In this document: in pieces, positions 43,104 through 53,335 of the stretch
How positions within the stretch are numbered: the stretch's first letter is position 1
Layout of the letters: each line of letters begins with the position of its first letter
Origin: Acanthococcus lagerstroemiae
Taxonomy: Eukaryota; Arthropoda; Insecta; Hemiptera; Eriococcidae
Length of the DNA stretch: 64,000 bases
NCBI GenBank assembly: GCA_031841125.1
Contig: CM063106.1
Coordinates: 36,080,001 to 36,144,000, forward strand
Direction of reading: 5' to 3'
Program-made: the position numbers and the translations under genes
Notes under the pieces: generated by a model
The model's database searches: none
The model's input: only the letters and a program-made list of their open reading frames with translations
What the model was told of the DNA's origin: nothing

Positions 43104-44062
43104 CGAATCATAGAGTTCCTGGAGCGGTTTTTCTTCCAGGCTTCTAGACTTTCCTGTATATCTTCTCTTGCCTTCTGTAAATTTTGTAAATTGTAAATTC
43201 TCATTTCATTTTCCATTTTCTTTCTATTTCTATACTTTGTTCTCGTTGGGAAACTAATTGTTCCTCTACACATCCTATGGTCTGATCCAAAGTGAAAACC
43301 TGGTAATGTGGTAACATTTTGAACTACGGACATGTCGTTTATTACCATATGGTCAATTTCGTTACGATATTTCCCCCCAGGAGACTGCCAGGTCCATTTT
43401 AGTTTACTTTTTTTGGGAAAGCAAGCGTTTGCTATTTTAAAATTGTTTTTTGAGCAAAATTCTATTAGTCTTTCGCCATTTGCATTATATTGTTTTTCTC
43501 CTACGATTGCATTCCAGTCACCCAAAATGCAATTATAATATTGACTGTGCTTTTCCAGTGTTACGTTTAAATCGTTATAAAATTGATCGACCTCCACCTC
43601 TTCCAAGCCCAAGACCGGAGCATAAACCGAAATTACCAAAATTTTTATCGTTTTGCTTATAGACAGTTTAAGGAAACAGATCCTTTCCGAAATTCCTTGG
43701 ATTTCTTCCACTCTGTTCATTAACTCATTTTTTATGTAAAATCCTACTCCTCGATACCCCTTTGTTTGGCCGAAGTGGTAGAAGGTATACCCCTGCTTTT
43801 TAGTGACCAAGTTTTCCCCATATTTCCTAATTTCTGAAAGGGCAATTATATCCCATTTAATTTTGTTTATTTTGCTTTCGAATTCATAGATTCTATCAAC
43901 ACTAACTAGGCCACGGCAGTTAAAATATAGAAGGTTAAATTTTTGTTTGTTGCTTGAAATTGGGAAGGTATATTGATCCTTTATTAAACTTTTGATATTT
44001 TTTCTATTATTTTCCAAATTAGTCCCTAGCTTACCGTTTTGTTTTTTCTCCCTCCCTCCCAT
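43097..44062 (-). CDS. LINE ORF2 N-terminal endonuclease domain
   Basis: A 321-codon open frame with an APE-type fold: FNCRGL near residue 48, LSEIRKYGE (catalytic Glu, ~76), ILGDWNAIVGE (~180-190), NEIDHMVIN (~235) and GSDHRMCRG (~258, complete SDH). All usual catalytic residues appear present. The frame closes at TAG after MIRW; a 1-nt shift near 43110 reconnects it with LYDSMVAVIKEVS of the next segment. The start of this ORF may lie downstream of the native one. Confidence 0.8.
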   Translation of the reverse strand: MGGREKKQNGKLGTNLENNRKNIKSLIKDQYTFPISSNKQKFNLLYFNCRGLVSVDRIYEFESKINKIKWDIIALSEIRKYGENLVTKKQGYTFYHFGQTKGYRGVGFYIKNELMNRVEEIQGISERICFLKLSISKTIKILVISVYAPVLGLEEVEVDQFYNDLNVTLEKHSQYYNCILGDWNAIVGEKQYNANGERLIEFCSKNNFKIANACFPKKSKLKWTWQSPGGKYRNEIDHMVINDMSVVQNVTTLPGFHFGSDHRMCRGTISFPTRTKYRNRKKMENEMRIYNLQNLQKAREDIQESLEAWKKNRSRNSMIRW

Positions 44063-44170
44063 TAATCTTAAGGAGGTTGTGCAGCATATTTTCCCCTCAG
44101 TTGCTGCGTACTGTACTGGGGAAAAGTCGGAGTTCAGTGAGATCCCTTTGGCAAGGGCACTTACTTTGCG

Positions 44171-45097
44171 TTAATTTGCAACTGATTTTGAGCGATGTTC
44201 CTTGCTGGGCCCATCTGGTTTGGCACTTGGCACGTTCTTCCTGCTAGTAACTGGACTTCGCGATCCCATCACACTGAATTTGTCTAACGTTGTTTGAGTC
44301 CCCGCCGGAAGGTTTTTATTTATCTTCTCGTTCTGCTCTTGGGGCTGGAACCTTTTACAGCTTTCCATCTCCATAGATGTTTGCCCAGGGCTACGATCTT
44401 CTACCGTTCTTTTGTTTCTGCTATCAAAGGATTGATTCGCCACCGGGTTGAATCTCTTCAAGTCTTGTGCATCGCTGATTCTGGTTGCCAGATCTGCCTC
44501 GCCTTTTTTCACATACAGCACACCGTTCTTGGTCCAGACAAACTGAAGAAGCTTAATTTTTTTCATCAATTTGGCCTCGCGCAGCAATACTTTGGTCTCT
44601 GGAAGTAGATGTTCGCTGATGAAAATTTGAGTGCCTAGAATTTCTAGCCGTTTTTTCTTAGCCTCTCTGACCATGGCAAGTTTCATTTCATTTCTTTGCA
44701 GCTTCACGATGATGTCTGGTACCCTGTTTTTTGCCGGGAGCCTATGGGCTGCATCAATGTTGTAATCATGTAACACCATCCCAAGTTCCGCAGCTACCAT
44801 CTTAGTAATTTCGTAAACGTCTTCGCCTTTGCTATGAGGAATGCCACTTATTATTAAGTTATTTTTTCGACTGTGAATGGCCTGGTAATCCACCTTGTCT
44901 TCGATTTTTGCACCAGCGTTATTCAGCCTCACCACTTCTTCTTTGAGTACCTTGACCTCATCCTCAGCTGTCTGTAACCTTTGTTTTAGTTCCGCAACAT
45001 CCTCACTAGTTTTGGTGGTGACTTTGAGTATTTTTTGGATCTCCGCCATTAGTTGCTCGTTGCTCACCGAAGTGACCTCCTCGTTTTGCCCCATCAT
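44171..45097 (-). CDS. LINE ORF1 protein (coiled coil + RRM-like, L1 style)
   Basis: An intact 308-codon ORF. Residues ~8-65 form a coiled coil (EIQKILKVTTKTSEDVAELK... with heptads). Residues ~75-175 hold a NNLIISGIPHSKGED-type RRM strand and a helical block (DAAHRLPAKN, DIIVKLQRNEMKLAMVREAK) typical of L1-like ORF1 RNA-binding proteins. The tail (from ~235) is polar and low complexity. Its role would be RNA chaperone for its own transcript. It lies ~110 bp upstream of ORF2 in the same direction. The start is the first ATG of the open frame. Confidence 0.8.
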   Translation of the reverse strand: MMGQNEEVTSVSNEQLMAEIQKILKVTTKTSEDVAELKQRLQTAEDEVKVLKEEVVRLNNAGAKIEDKVDYQAIHSRKNNLIISGIPHSKGEDVYEITKMVAAELGMVLHDYNIDAAHRLPAKNRVPDIIVKLQRNEMKLAMVREAKKKRLEILGTQIFISEHLLPETKVLLREAKLMKKIKLLQFVWTKNGVLYVKKGEADLATRISDAQDLKRFNPVANQSFDSRNKRTVEDRSPGQTSMEMESCKRFQPQEQNEKINKNLPAGTQTTLDKFSVMGSRSPVTSRKNVPSAKPDGPSKEHRSKSVAN

Positions 45098-45875
45098 TGA
45101 TTACGTGAGAATATGCGCCCACAGAGAGTATAGACTCGCAACCAAACGTACACCGCTACGCCGCTTCTATAACCGCGGGGGTAGAACGTTCAAGCCTGAG
45201 GTATGGTGAAGCAGCTGTCGTCAACCGGTTACCGGCGTTGGCGATGTTTAAAATGATGACACGAGTGCGCTGCCGGCCGGAATACCCATGCGCGGGTTCC
45301 GGAGGGAAAGTATGCCGATACTGGCCGCCGCACGAACATGTAAAAACTGGCACCGTTTCTCTAGGCCCGGAAAATTTTTAATAAAACTTTTTACTTGCCC
45401 GATATCAGCCGATGCGCCGGAACAACACGAACCGCCCGAGCCGATTTTCAGCTTTCTAACTATTACCAGTCACGCATAAATTAGCTTTGAAATTTGAGAA
45501 AACTCTAAACGAACACAGAATAATGTGTCTAGCATCTATTGCATATCTCACCGAACTCATACTGAGCCTTATGGCCTCGTAAATTGCTTCCGAGTAGCCT
45601 CGTTGAGATGATCCACATTTTCCACGGCTGAAGTTCTTATTAATTCGTCTTAGTTAATCTCTTCTAGCAACTTACTGATTTTCCCTTGGTAGATTCTCGA
45701 GTTTTCAACCTCAAATACCTGTGCAGACATCACAGATGGTTTGCGACGGTTACCGTCTTTTCCCACCTCTATTTCTCATTTTACCAGTCTGTGATCCGAA
45801 GAAAGCCAATCCAAACATTCTTCGGTGTTCATTGACAGAACAAATCGCAATTTACTCCCGCCAATTATCTTTAAC

Positions 45876-46136
45876 TCAGGTAACCATAGAGACTTCTTCA
45901 CCACCCAGATTTATGTTTAGTTTCGCGAATTTCGTAGGCAATCGGTCATTTTCGACACACTGTTTACTGAAACAGTAGGTAATAAACTCCTCGAGCACGT
46001 GTTTAAACAAATTACGAGTAATTTCCATTGCATTCTCATTTTGCTCAAACTTCAAACAAAACACAGTAAAACCCGCTACATTACACGAACTCGTAAAACG
46101 CAGACAACAAAACAGCATGATAGTTAATACTGCCAA
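45876..46136 (-). CDS. Hypothetical small secreted-type ORF or first exon
   Basis: An 86-codon ORF begins MAVLTIMLFCCLRFTSSC, which has the look of a signal peptide with a likely cleavage after the Ser/Cys-rich part. It continues with a helical segment (EITRNLFKHVLEEFITYC) and KFAKLNINLGGEEVS. No family was recognised. There are no transposon motifs around it. It could be the first exon of a host gene, since the ORF ends soon after a possible exon edge, but no convincing splice donor is visible. It may equally be chance. Confidence 0.2.
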   Translation of the reverse strand: MAVLTIMLFCCLRFTSSCNVAGFTVFCLKFEQNENAMEITRNLFKHVLEEFITYCFSKQCVENDRLPTKFAKLNINLGGEEVSMVT

Positions 46137-47079
46137 AGCTTTTTCGAATGTTCTAAGAACGTTTTCAAATAGAGAAAGGCATTTGCATATCTCACTGCTG
46201 TGCAGAAATTTAAGAAGATTTGAGAAGGAGAAAAAAACGACCGAGACTGAAAACGGATTACAACTATCAGCTTTTTTAAATCGCCATCGCGCGAATCTAC
46301 AGAGTTTAAAAATAATAGAATGCTTTTTATATCAGCCTATGAAGGCGTTATCGAGCGAGCTTTCGAAATAGTGTAAAACGAGAAGAGGATAATTCATTCG
46401 CAGTTGTATTTTTTCCGGATTAATGTACGCGAATAAACGGACTATTTAAAAACGATCGTGGTTCGAATAAAGTCTTTTATAAAGCTGAGTACTTAACATG
46501 GGTTCAGTTGGGCTTATGATAAGCCGGAGGAAATATATTAGATGTATGTAGCGCGGAGTACACTCGGTAGTCGTAATATACACTGCAATCAAAAGCACAT
46601 TTCGGGAATTTCAAATGCATAACCGAGGAGTGCAAGCTAGCTAAGATTTCCAACTAAAACTTATAAGCTTGAAAAGTAAAATTTAGGTTAAATCTTTTCG
46701 CTTAAGAAAATTGTGATAACTAATGACTGAATCCTCTAGCTTGTAAATTTCAACTTCAACTTCCCCTTAACGATTGAAATTTCGGAAAATTCAAGAGCTT
46801 CCAGCTTAAGACTAAAGAGTTTTCGCTAACGTAATTTTTCAGTCACATTTTCAATGTGGACAACAGAAACATATTAGTGAATCGTGAATTCTGGTTGCTT
46901 ATCCTAAAACAAGGGTGCTCACTGGAACTGAAGAATGAAAAAATATGACTTTTTCATGACCTAAAATAATTTTTTCAGGCTTATGATCAAGCGAGGAGAG
47001 GGTGTCCGGGCTGACTTGCGGGTACTTGCTAGGCGGGAATCAACATTCTAAGAATTTGAGTTAAGAACCATTGAAATGA

Positions 47080-47146
47080 AGCCTCTGAGAGAGAGGAAGA
47101 GAGAGACAGACAGAGACAGACATACAGAGAGAGAGAGAGAGAGCTG
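47080..47146. repeat. (GA)n-rich microsatellite
   Basis: Interrupted GAGA/GACA repeats. Confidence 0.8.
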
Positions 47147-47539
47147 CTTCCTCTCCACACCACCGTTAACAGTTCTCTGTCAGAAAACATTCAGTACACG
47201 CACCTACCGACTGACGTAGCAACTCACAAAGTGCGAAAGAAGCTTCGCTTCGATCGGGTGTCCCCCAACACCTCAGATTGTTTTTCTCAGTTCTTTTCTG
47301 TTAAAAATACAACCGTAATTTGTTACGCTCGCGTAGCTTGCGAACCGCTTATTTCAGAGAGAAACCCGGCTCGTAGCGTGACCGTGTCGCTGGCAACGAG
47401 TCTCTCGGAGGGTTGTTTTTTTTACACCCTCCAGAATACGTCACGACTGGTGGAAGCGGCCACGGTCAGGCTATATAAACTCGAATGGACAGCCGTTCGA
47501 GAGCACTTCTTCAGAACGAGGCTTACTGGCAGTTCTACT

Positions 47540-47835
47540 TTGGTTTACTCCGCTGCGTGCTGCATCCAGTATCTGGTGCACCGTTAGGGATACCCAAATC
47601 GAGAAACTTCGATTCGCTCCCGTCGCAGCATCCAGATGTCTGGTGCTCCGGGCACGAACTGAAGTGAGGTCTCATTCTGCTCCGACATACTCCGCTGCGT
47701 GCTGCATCCAGTATCTGGTGCACCGTTGCGGATAGTCGAACCGAGAACCTTTGATACTCTCCCGTCGCAGCATCCAGAAGGCTGGTGCTCCGGGACAGAA
47801 CCATTGCGACGCCTACGACCTCCGACCAAGCAATG
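47540..47835 (+). repeat. ~150-bp tandem duplication in the putative LTR
   Basis: TACTCCGCTGCGTGCTGCATCCAG...GTCGCAGCATCCAGAWG occurs at 47546-47690 and again at 47691-47832. Each copy contains the self-complementary pair GCATCCAGTATCTGGTGC, so the transcript would fold into two like hairpins. It lies 60 bp or more downstream of the TATA box, in the expected R/U5 region. Confidence 0.8.
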
Positions 47836-47983
47836 GCAAGTACTAGGTCTCTTCGTAAGGCCGCCCCGTGCCTCTGTCGTTCATTTGTAAATAGTAGAGT
47901 AAGAGAAGTCCGAATACAGTTACGATTTCAAACCTCGTGTAATTATTTCTCCGGCGCTGACGAACCTCACAAACTCACACTCA

Positions 47984-48271
47984 ATGTCGTATAACCTCCG
48001 TTCGAGGAAATTAGACCTAACATCGGGAACCTTGCCTAATTTAACCGAGGCTACCACGCGGACTTCCCCCGTTGCACCAATGGCCACAACGCGAACTTCC
48101 CCCGGTGTAACAATGGCGACCCTGCCAGGATCTACGCGAACTTCCCCCGGTGTAACAAATTATAGTGCGAGAAGGGAGTCAGGAATGTTGTGGCTCAATT
48201 GTAATTTCAGAAAAATCTGGATAACCTTATTCGGCAATGATACACTGTACTTTTTTAATACAAGCAGCTGA
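47984..48271 (+). pseudogene. Gag N-terminal fragment with TSPGVT repeats
   Basis: 95 codons starting MSYNLRSRKLDLTSG, the Y-N-L-R-S-R start common to LTR retrotransposon gag proteins. Residues ~24-60 contain three repeats of a TRTSPGVTMAT-type unit, reflecting ~28-bp DNA repeats (ACTTCCCCCGGTGTAACAA, 48060-48160). The frame stops at 48271 without a capsid or zinc knuckle, so it is truncated. Confidence 0.5.
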
Positions 48272-49609
48272 GAAAGAGACCGAGCAGGATCTTGAAATGC
48301 TGAAGTCTTATTCCTTTGAGGATCAAAAAAAGAACTAGTGATCCATTAACTTTTCGCTTTTTGAAGAAAAGATACCAAACCGGCTATCGAAAAATTTTGT
48401 TTTTGCTTCGCTAAATCTGAACATTCCATCCGGTAGAGATATTTGATCCAGCCCCGACTAAGTCCCCAAAATGAAAATTCTAGGTATGCTTTAAGCTGTC
48501 GACAGTGGCTTGCTTTCAAAGTATCAAATTAAAAGTTTTTGAGTCATCGATTTCAAGGATTGCCATAAAAGGTAAATTGTTAAATGTTGATCTAGGTATC
48601 GAAAGTTGATCCTTTTTCTCGAGGTTCAATAAATCTTCGTTGGGGTGCTTGCAACTTTTTCTTTTTGAGCCTTGACGTACCGTTCTGTATAGTTTCGGAT
48701 GTGAAAATGTGATCTGTAGTATTGCGTGATCATTTTGAAGTTTCTGCGTTGAAAAATGGGCTAAAATTCAACAATTTTCGAATTTAGCAAAAAGTAATTC
48801 GGAAATATCGAAATGGTAAATACTTCATTCATTTTTCGAGTTATGTGGGTGTTCATATATATACTGATATGGGTTCAAATAAAGTACCTCAGGAAGATTG
48901 TATGTGTTTTGTTAAAAGAGCTATTTGGCTATGGCAAAATATTTATACTCTTAAATGCTTAAATCAATCAGAAATTATAGCTCTGAGATTTATTTTGCCG
49001 CCATCGAGAGGCGGAAGGAGAAATGGGGGTAACAGGAACTACCTCAAAGCGATTCCTCCTATCCTGACGCAGGCCCAATCGGCATATTTCCAGGATAGGG
49101 GGTGCGGTATCCCGGGGCTAATATGGCATGCGTGGGTCGCCATATGCCTCACTATCATCATCGATTATATGATGAATGTGTGCTATTAAAAAGTGAGAAT
49201 ATCTTTGAAGAAGAAATGACTATCAGTAAACTTTGTTGTTTTTTTTTTGTTTTTTTTTTTTTTGTGGAATATGGATCAGGATTTGAAAACCGTGCTAATC
49301 TATACATTATTTTTCAAATTTGTACACAATAGGTTTTTTTTTTACTTCGAATATCTGCATTTTGAGTTGAGCGTGTTAGCGTGTTTCATGGAAAAGAATA
49401 GTAACTAGAATTTTGTTCCGACGGTGTACGCAGCCGCAAAAAAATTTATTTACAAGAAACTAAAACTCTTAAAATTCTGGTCATTTTTAGGTCACTCGTT
49501 TATGGGTTTGGTGACCTTTTCAATTTTTTTGAGAAAAAGTTTGAGTGGCCACTCTGCCACTTTCTGGTACATAAGACTAAAGCAATGATTAAAATACTAA
49601 AGCTAAAAA
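48272..49609. other. No recognised gene
   Basis: A 114-codon ORF at 48845-49189 shows no motif. T-rich runs near 49228-49262 are simple repeats. Confidence 0.4.
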
Positions 49610-50345
49610 AAAAAATCTAAAAAAAGGAAAAGCACCAGGAGCGGATAAAATTACCAATGAATACACAATCTACTGGGAGGTACTTTGGCCAGGTGCTTCA
49701 TCCATTTCTTCTACCTGATTTTATTGACTGGGAAAATCCCTTCGGAATGGAAGAAATCTGGCATAATTTTGATGTTCAAAAAAGGAGAACGGTTTCTTCT
49801 CCGTATTTTTTTCAAAAAAAGTTTTTCCATTGTTGTTTTTGTTGTTTTTTTCTTTTGTTGTGATTTTTTAATTGTTTTTCTTAAAATATTATTTTTTAAT
49901 TTTTAATATTTTAAATAATATTATAAATAATATTAATTAATATTTTTTAATCAATTAACAAAATTATAATTTTTTTTGTTTTAAATATTTTTTTTAACTT
50001 AATTATTTTTTTAATAAAAAACTCTCAAAAAAACTCAAATAATAAAAAAATTATTATTCTAAAAATGAATTAATTTAATTTAAACTAAAAAGTCTAATAG
50101 ATTAATTAACGCATTTATATATAAAAAAGAAATTAAATTTTCTTAATCCAATTTAATAAAATTTATTACTTTTTTACAAACTGTAAAAATCCAAAAGACT
50201 TATTTGCAAAAAAAAATGAAGCCTTATCGTAGTTCTGGCAAAAATTTTGTCAAAATTACTAGCAACTAGAATAAAATAAACAACTAAACGAAACTAACCT
50301 TATGAACAGGTGGTTTTTCAACAATCAAATCAAATTAAAACGGCC
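49610..50345 (+). pseudogene. RTE-like RT fragment (plus strand) split by AT-rich insertion
   Basis: At 49615-49790 the plus strand reads KGKAPGADKITNEY and, in a shifted frame, LTGKIPSEWKKSGIILMFKKGE, the finger motifs of an RTE-like RT. The expected continuation, KILSKLLATRIK followed by TTKRN*PYEQVVFQQ, resumes at about 50235-50330. The 400 bp between them (49800-50215) is almost only A and T and does not encode RT. So the gene was split by an insertion or expansion. Stops confirm decay. Confidence 0.65.
49800..50215. repeat. ~415-bp extremely AT-rich block inside RT relic
   Basis: Runs of TTTTT, TAATATTT and AAAATTA dominate, with hardly any G or C. It interrupts the RT fragment on both sides of a normal junction point. 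Confidence 0.7.
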
Positions 50346-50399
50346 TTTATTTGGACTTGACTTAGAATATACATAAATCATATATACGAGTATAATAGG

Positions 50400-51369
50400 T
50401 TAAGTAGCCCTCTGTTGGGCAAAGGCCTCTCTCAGACGCTTCCATTCCCCCATGTTTTGCGCAATCCTGTGATATTGTCTGTGCAGGAACATTCTATCAA
50501 ACTCATCCCTCCATCTGGTTCTTTGTTTCCCTTTTTTCCTCCCCCCTTTCAAACTTTCAAAAACCAGTCGAAGGTTATTTTCGCCCACCTGTTATTGTCC
50601 ATTCTCGCCACGTGTCCAGCCCAATCCCACTTCAGCCTCTTTATAGCATGGAGGAAGTTAATGTCATATTTTAGCTTCTTTTTAATTTTAAATAAATTGA
50701 TCTTGTCTTTCCGTTTATCCCAAGGATTGCCCTTTCCAAACTGTTTTGGTGAATAACGATTTTTTTCTCTTCAATTTTAGTGAGCGACCTGGTCTGCCAA
50801 CCATACGACAGGGCGGGGAAGACGCAACTGTTCAAAATTTGTCCTTTTTGTTTTAATGAAAAGTTTATAGTCACCGAATCCGCCCCCCCCCCATTTGTTC
50901 GACAAAATTTTTGTTTTTTCCATATTGATTTTTAGTCCCGATTCTTTTCCCCTTTCGCTCAGTTCTTCCAGCATATCTTTCCGCTCGTCCCCGGAGCCCG
51001 CTACCAGGGCAATATCATCAGCGAATCTCAAGTTGCTTAATCTTCGTCCGTTTACGAGCACTCCCTTCGTTTCCCAGTCAATTTTTCTCATAACGTCCTC
51101 CAGAGCCGCGCTGAACAGAATCGGAGATAAGGGGTCGCCCTGCTTCACCCCCCCCCCCAGTCTACGGCAAAGTACCGCCCTGGTCGCTCCGTAATTATTC
51201 TTGCCTTCAAGCCGCTGTACATATCTTTTATCACTAAGACAAGTTTTTCCGTAATGCCTTGATTACGTATGGTTTTGATCATAAAATCGTACTTGAGTGA
51301 ATCAAAGGCTTTCTCGTAAACCACAAACGTTAGGTGCAATTCAAATTGGTATTCCTCTGCTTTTTCCAT
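50400..51369 (-). pseudogene. Reverse transcriptase part of the decayed RTE-like LINE
   Basis: 51369-51145 reads FVVYEKAFDSLKYDF (motif A, with first catalytic Asp altered to Tyr-Glu context) and SGLKARIIT. 51148-50777 reads KQGDPLSPILF (motif B) and RFADDIALVAG (motif C, both Asp intact), then NMEKTKILSN. 50874-50671 gives SYGWQTRSLTKIEEKK. 50588-50400 gives KQRTRWRDEFDRM and EWKRLREAFAQQ, the C-terminal block. Each part sits in a different frame, so the gene is dead. Confidence 0.75.
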
Positions 51370-51957
51370 TAGTTGTTTTGAAGTATACCGGTGATCTATG
51401 GTCGAGAACCCCCTTCGGAAACCAGCTTGTTCATTAGGTTGATTCTCATTCAGTTGTTTGTTTATTCTTGTTTCAATCAGTTTTGAAAAGACTTTTGAGA
51501 GAACCGGGCTAAGGCTTATTGGTCTAAAATTTTTGATATTGTGCTTATCTCCTTTTTTATAAAATTATGTCTGAGTTTTTCCATTCTGATGGTATCTGTC
51601 CTATTTCTAGGATCATATTGAAAAGGTAAGTGAGATATTTTACTAAGGTTTCTCCCCCAAATATTACATGTTCGTTACTAATTTTATCAGCGCCTGACGC
51701 CTTCTCCTTTTCAATTTTTTTGCTATTGCTTCCACTTCATGCTCCAAAATATGCGGAACTTCCTCTTGGATTATATTTTCTTCTTCATCTATCAGCCTCT
51801 TGCTTATATCCTCATACAGTTGCGGGTTCTGTAAATGTCAAAGAGAGACTACCTATTAAGTACATTATATTATTAATCTGGCAGTTTTGAAATACTGTAA
51901 CCATTCCCATAAGGTTTTACCTAACCCTACTAGGAAATTTTTGTTCTTCTCCAATAC

Positions 51958-52450
51958 TTAGAAGACTGTGGCTACCTCGTTCATTCCGTTCCTGTCAAAT
52001 ACTTTCTCCCCTTTCTGGTTGACCAAATATGTAGTCCATTTTTTTCCCGATGATAAACTTTTCCACATTTTTTTGATATTCTTTGTACCGTTTAGAGTTT
52101 CTTCGATCAATTTTTGTTGCTTTTCATATTTCCGCGAGCGAAATTCCTTTCTCACTATTTTACATAGCAAGTTCAATTCTATTTTTTATTTTTTATTTAT
52201 TTTTTTTTTTGTTCAGACACTGCCTCTTTTTGATTAAATCCTTAAGCGTATCAGAATTGTTATTATGGTTTGCGTGATTAACCTCCTTTGGAGTAGGTAA
52301 GCTGGGGCCTGCTAATCTAGCCGCTTCGTATATTGCGTTAGAGATAACCTCAATTATACGATTTACATTGTCTTTACTCGGATTTTCAGACAACTCCTCA
52401 GCATTGCTCTCCTCCAGCAGCCTACAAATTTTCCCTTGGTACGCCTCCAC
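51958..52450 (-). pseudogene. Linker region of the decayed RTE-like LINE
   Basis: Two ORF pieces (52450-52193 and 52176-51958) hold CRLLEESNAEELSEN, ARLAGPSLPTPKEVNHAN and TLNGTKNIKKMWKSLSSGKK, then NQKGEKVFDRNG. The last matches the NQKGEKVYSR block of the other RTE-like copy (about 42759). The pieces are in different frames around a T-rich run near 52188-52210. Confidence 0.65.
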
Positions 52451-52856
52451 ACAGTCTATTTTCAGTGATTGTGTGGTTATTGTAGGTGGTTTCCGAGGTT
52501 GTCTCTCCCGATCTACCTGTAACTCGCACCTAACTAATCTATGATCGGAATGGTATTTAAATTTTGCATCTACCGAATAGATGTGAATTTTTTTTTCGAG
52601 TATATGCCGGGGCCAGAATATAGTCTATCTGGTTTTTGTACTCCCTGTTCGGGGATAACCAAGTCCACATCTTGCTTCTTTTTTTTTTTAATAAAATGAG
52701 TTAGTGACTTGTAGATTATTATTTTGACAGAATTCAATCATCCTTTCGCCTCTTTTATTTCGGACTCTATAACCCGTAAGGTCCCATTATGTGTTCTTCT
52801 CCGCATATCCTACTTCCAATTTGACTGTTGAAGTCTCATATCACCAGTGTATCATT

Positions 52857-53335
52857 CTATTTTTCGTTTTTCTGGGTGTTTAATGTTTCCAAAAGAGTTT
52901 GGTAAAAATTATCAATTTCCTCTTCACTAGAGGCTGAAGTGGGGGCCGCCTGAGTGATGGTAACCGTTTGATGCTGAGATAATTTGATCTTCATACTTGC
53001 TATTCTATCAGTTTCGCCTCGAAATTCCAAAAAAGTTTTTTTCCATTCTTCTTTAATTAAAAATCCCACTCCTTTTTGCCCCCACTCCCGACCTATGTAG
53101 CAGAACAGATTCCCTTTTTTTGTTTCCAGTATGGCTTCCCCTTCCCTTCTTACCTCAGCAAGGCCCAAAATGTCGAGTTTGCCCTCCTCAAATGCTTCCT
53201 CCAGTTCAGCCAGGCTTTCCTTGTTTTTCAGGGTCCTTAACGTTCCAACATGCCACTGTAATTTTTTTGTTGGGTCCCCCTCCCCTTTGGGCTTTTTCCT
53301 ATTGCGTCTGAGAGATGGTCTTACGGACTCAGGCT
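52857..53335 (-). pseudogene. Endonuclease N-terminal part of the decayed RTE-like LINE
   Basis: The frame reads LQWHVGTLRTLKNKE, LAELEEAFEEGKLDILGLAE (catalytic Glu in GLAEVR), NLFCYIGREWGQKGVGFLI and DRIASMKIKLSQHQTV, then closes at a stop near 52857. Distal motifs (GDWN, SDH) are visible only in scattered frames around 52540-52840. Inactive. Confidence 0.75.

Larger units (their letters stand above)
41085..45460 (-). mobile_element. Near full-length RTE-like LINE, inactivated
   Basis: The minus strand holds a GC-richer 5' leader (about 45460-45098), ORF1 (45097-44171), ORF2 with endonuclease and RT (44062 to ~41171), a short 3' UTR and an (ATT/ATA)n tail at about 41085-41112. At least two frameshifts and two stops interrupt ORF2. 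The C-terminal region (GRGRPTTRWRDELVKEMGP...GEAYAQ) and endonuclease style match RTE-like elements. The presence of an L1-like ORF1 is less usual for RTE, so the clade is tentative. Confidence 0.8.
45461..47320. other. No recognised element; possible exon on minus strand
   Basis: Apart from the ORF at 45876-46136 and a (GA)n tract (47080-47146) no feature is supported. Confidence 0.4.
47321..48271 (+). mobile_element. LTR retrotransposon 5' end (LTR plus gag start)
   Basis: An LTR-like region begins TGTTACGCTCGCG at 47321 and has a TATA box (CTATATAAAC, 47471-47480). It holds a ~150-bp tandem duplication downstream of it and leads, after about 660 bp, into an ORF starting MSYNLRSRK. Such a start is typical for gag of BEL or Ty3/gypsy-like elements. 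The LTR 3' boundary (about 47945) and the PBS (possibly GGCGCTGACGAACC) are uncertain. No pol follows; the copy is truncated by ~48270. Confidence 0.5.
50380..53335 (-). mobile_element. Decayed RTE-like LINE (minus strand)
   Basis: From the right, a QPESVRPSLRRNRKK leader and endonuclease (53335-52857) are followed by linker pieces (52450-52193, 52176-51958), RT palm (51369-50777) and C-terminal pieces (50874-50671, 50588-50400). The 3' end lies near 50380. It is related to, but clearly diverged from, the element at 41085-45460. No ORF1 is visible upstream. Confidence 0.8.
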
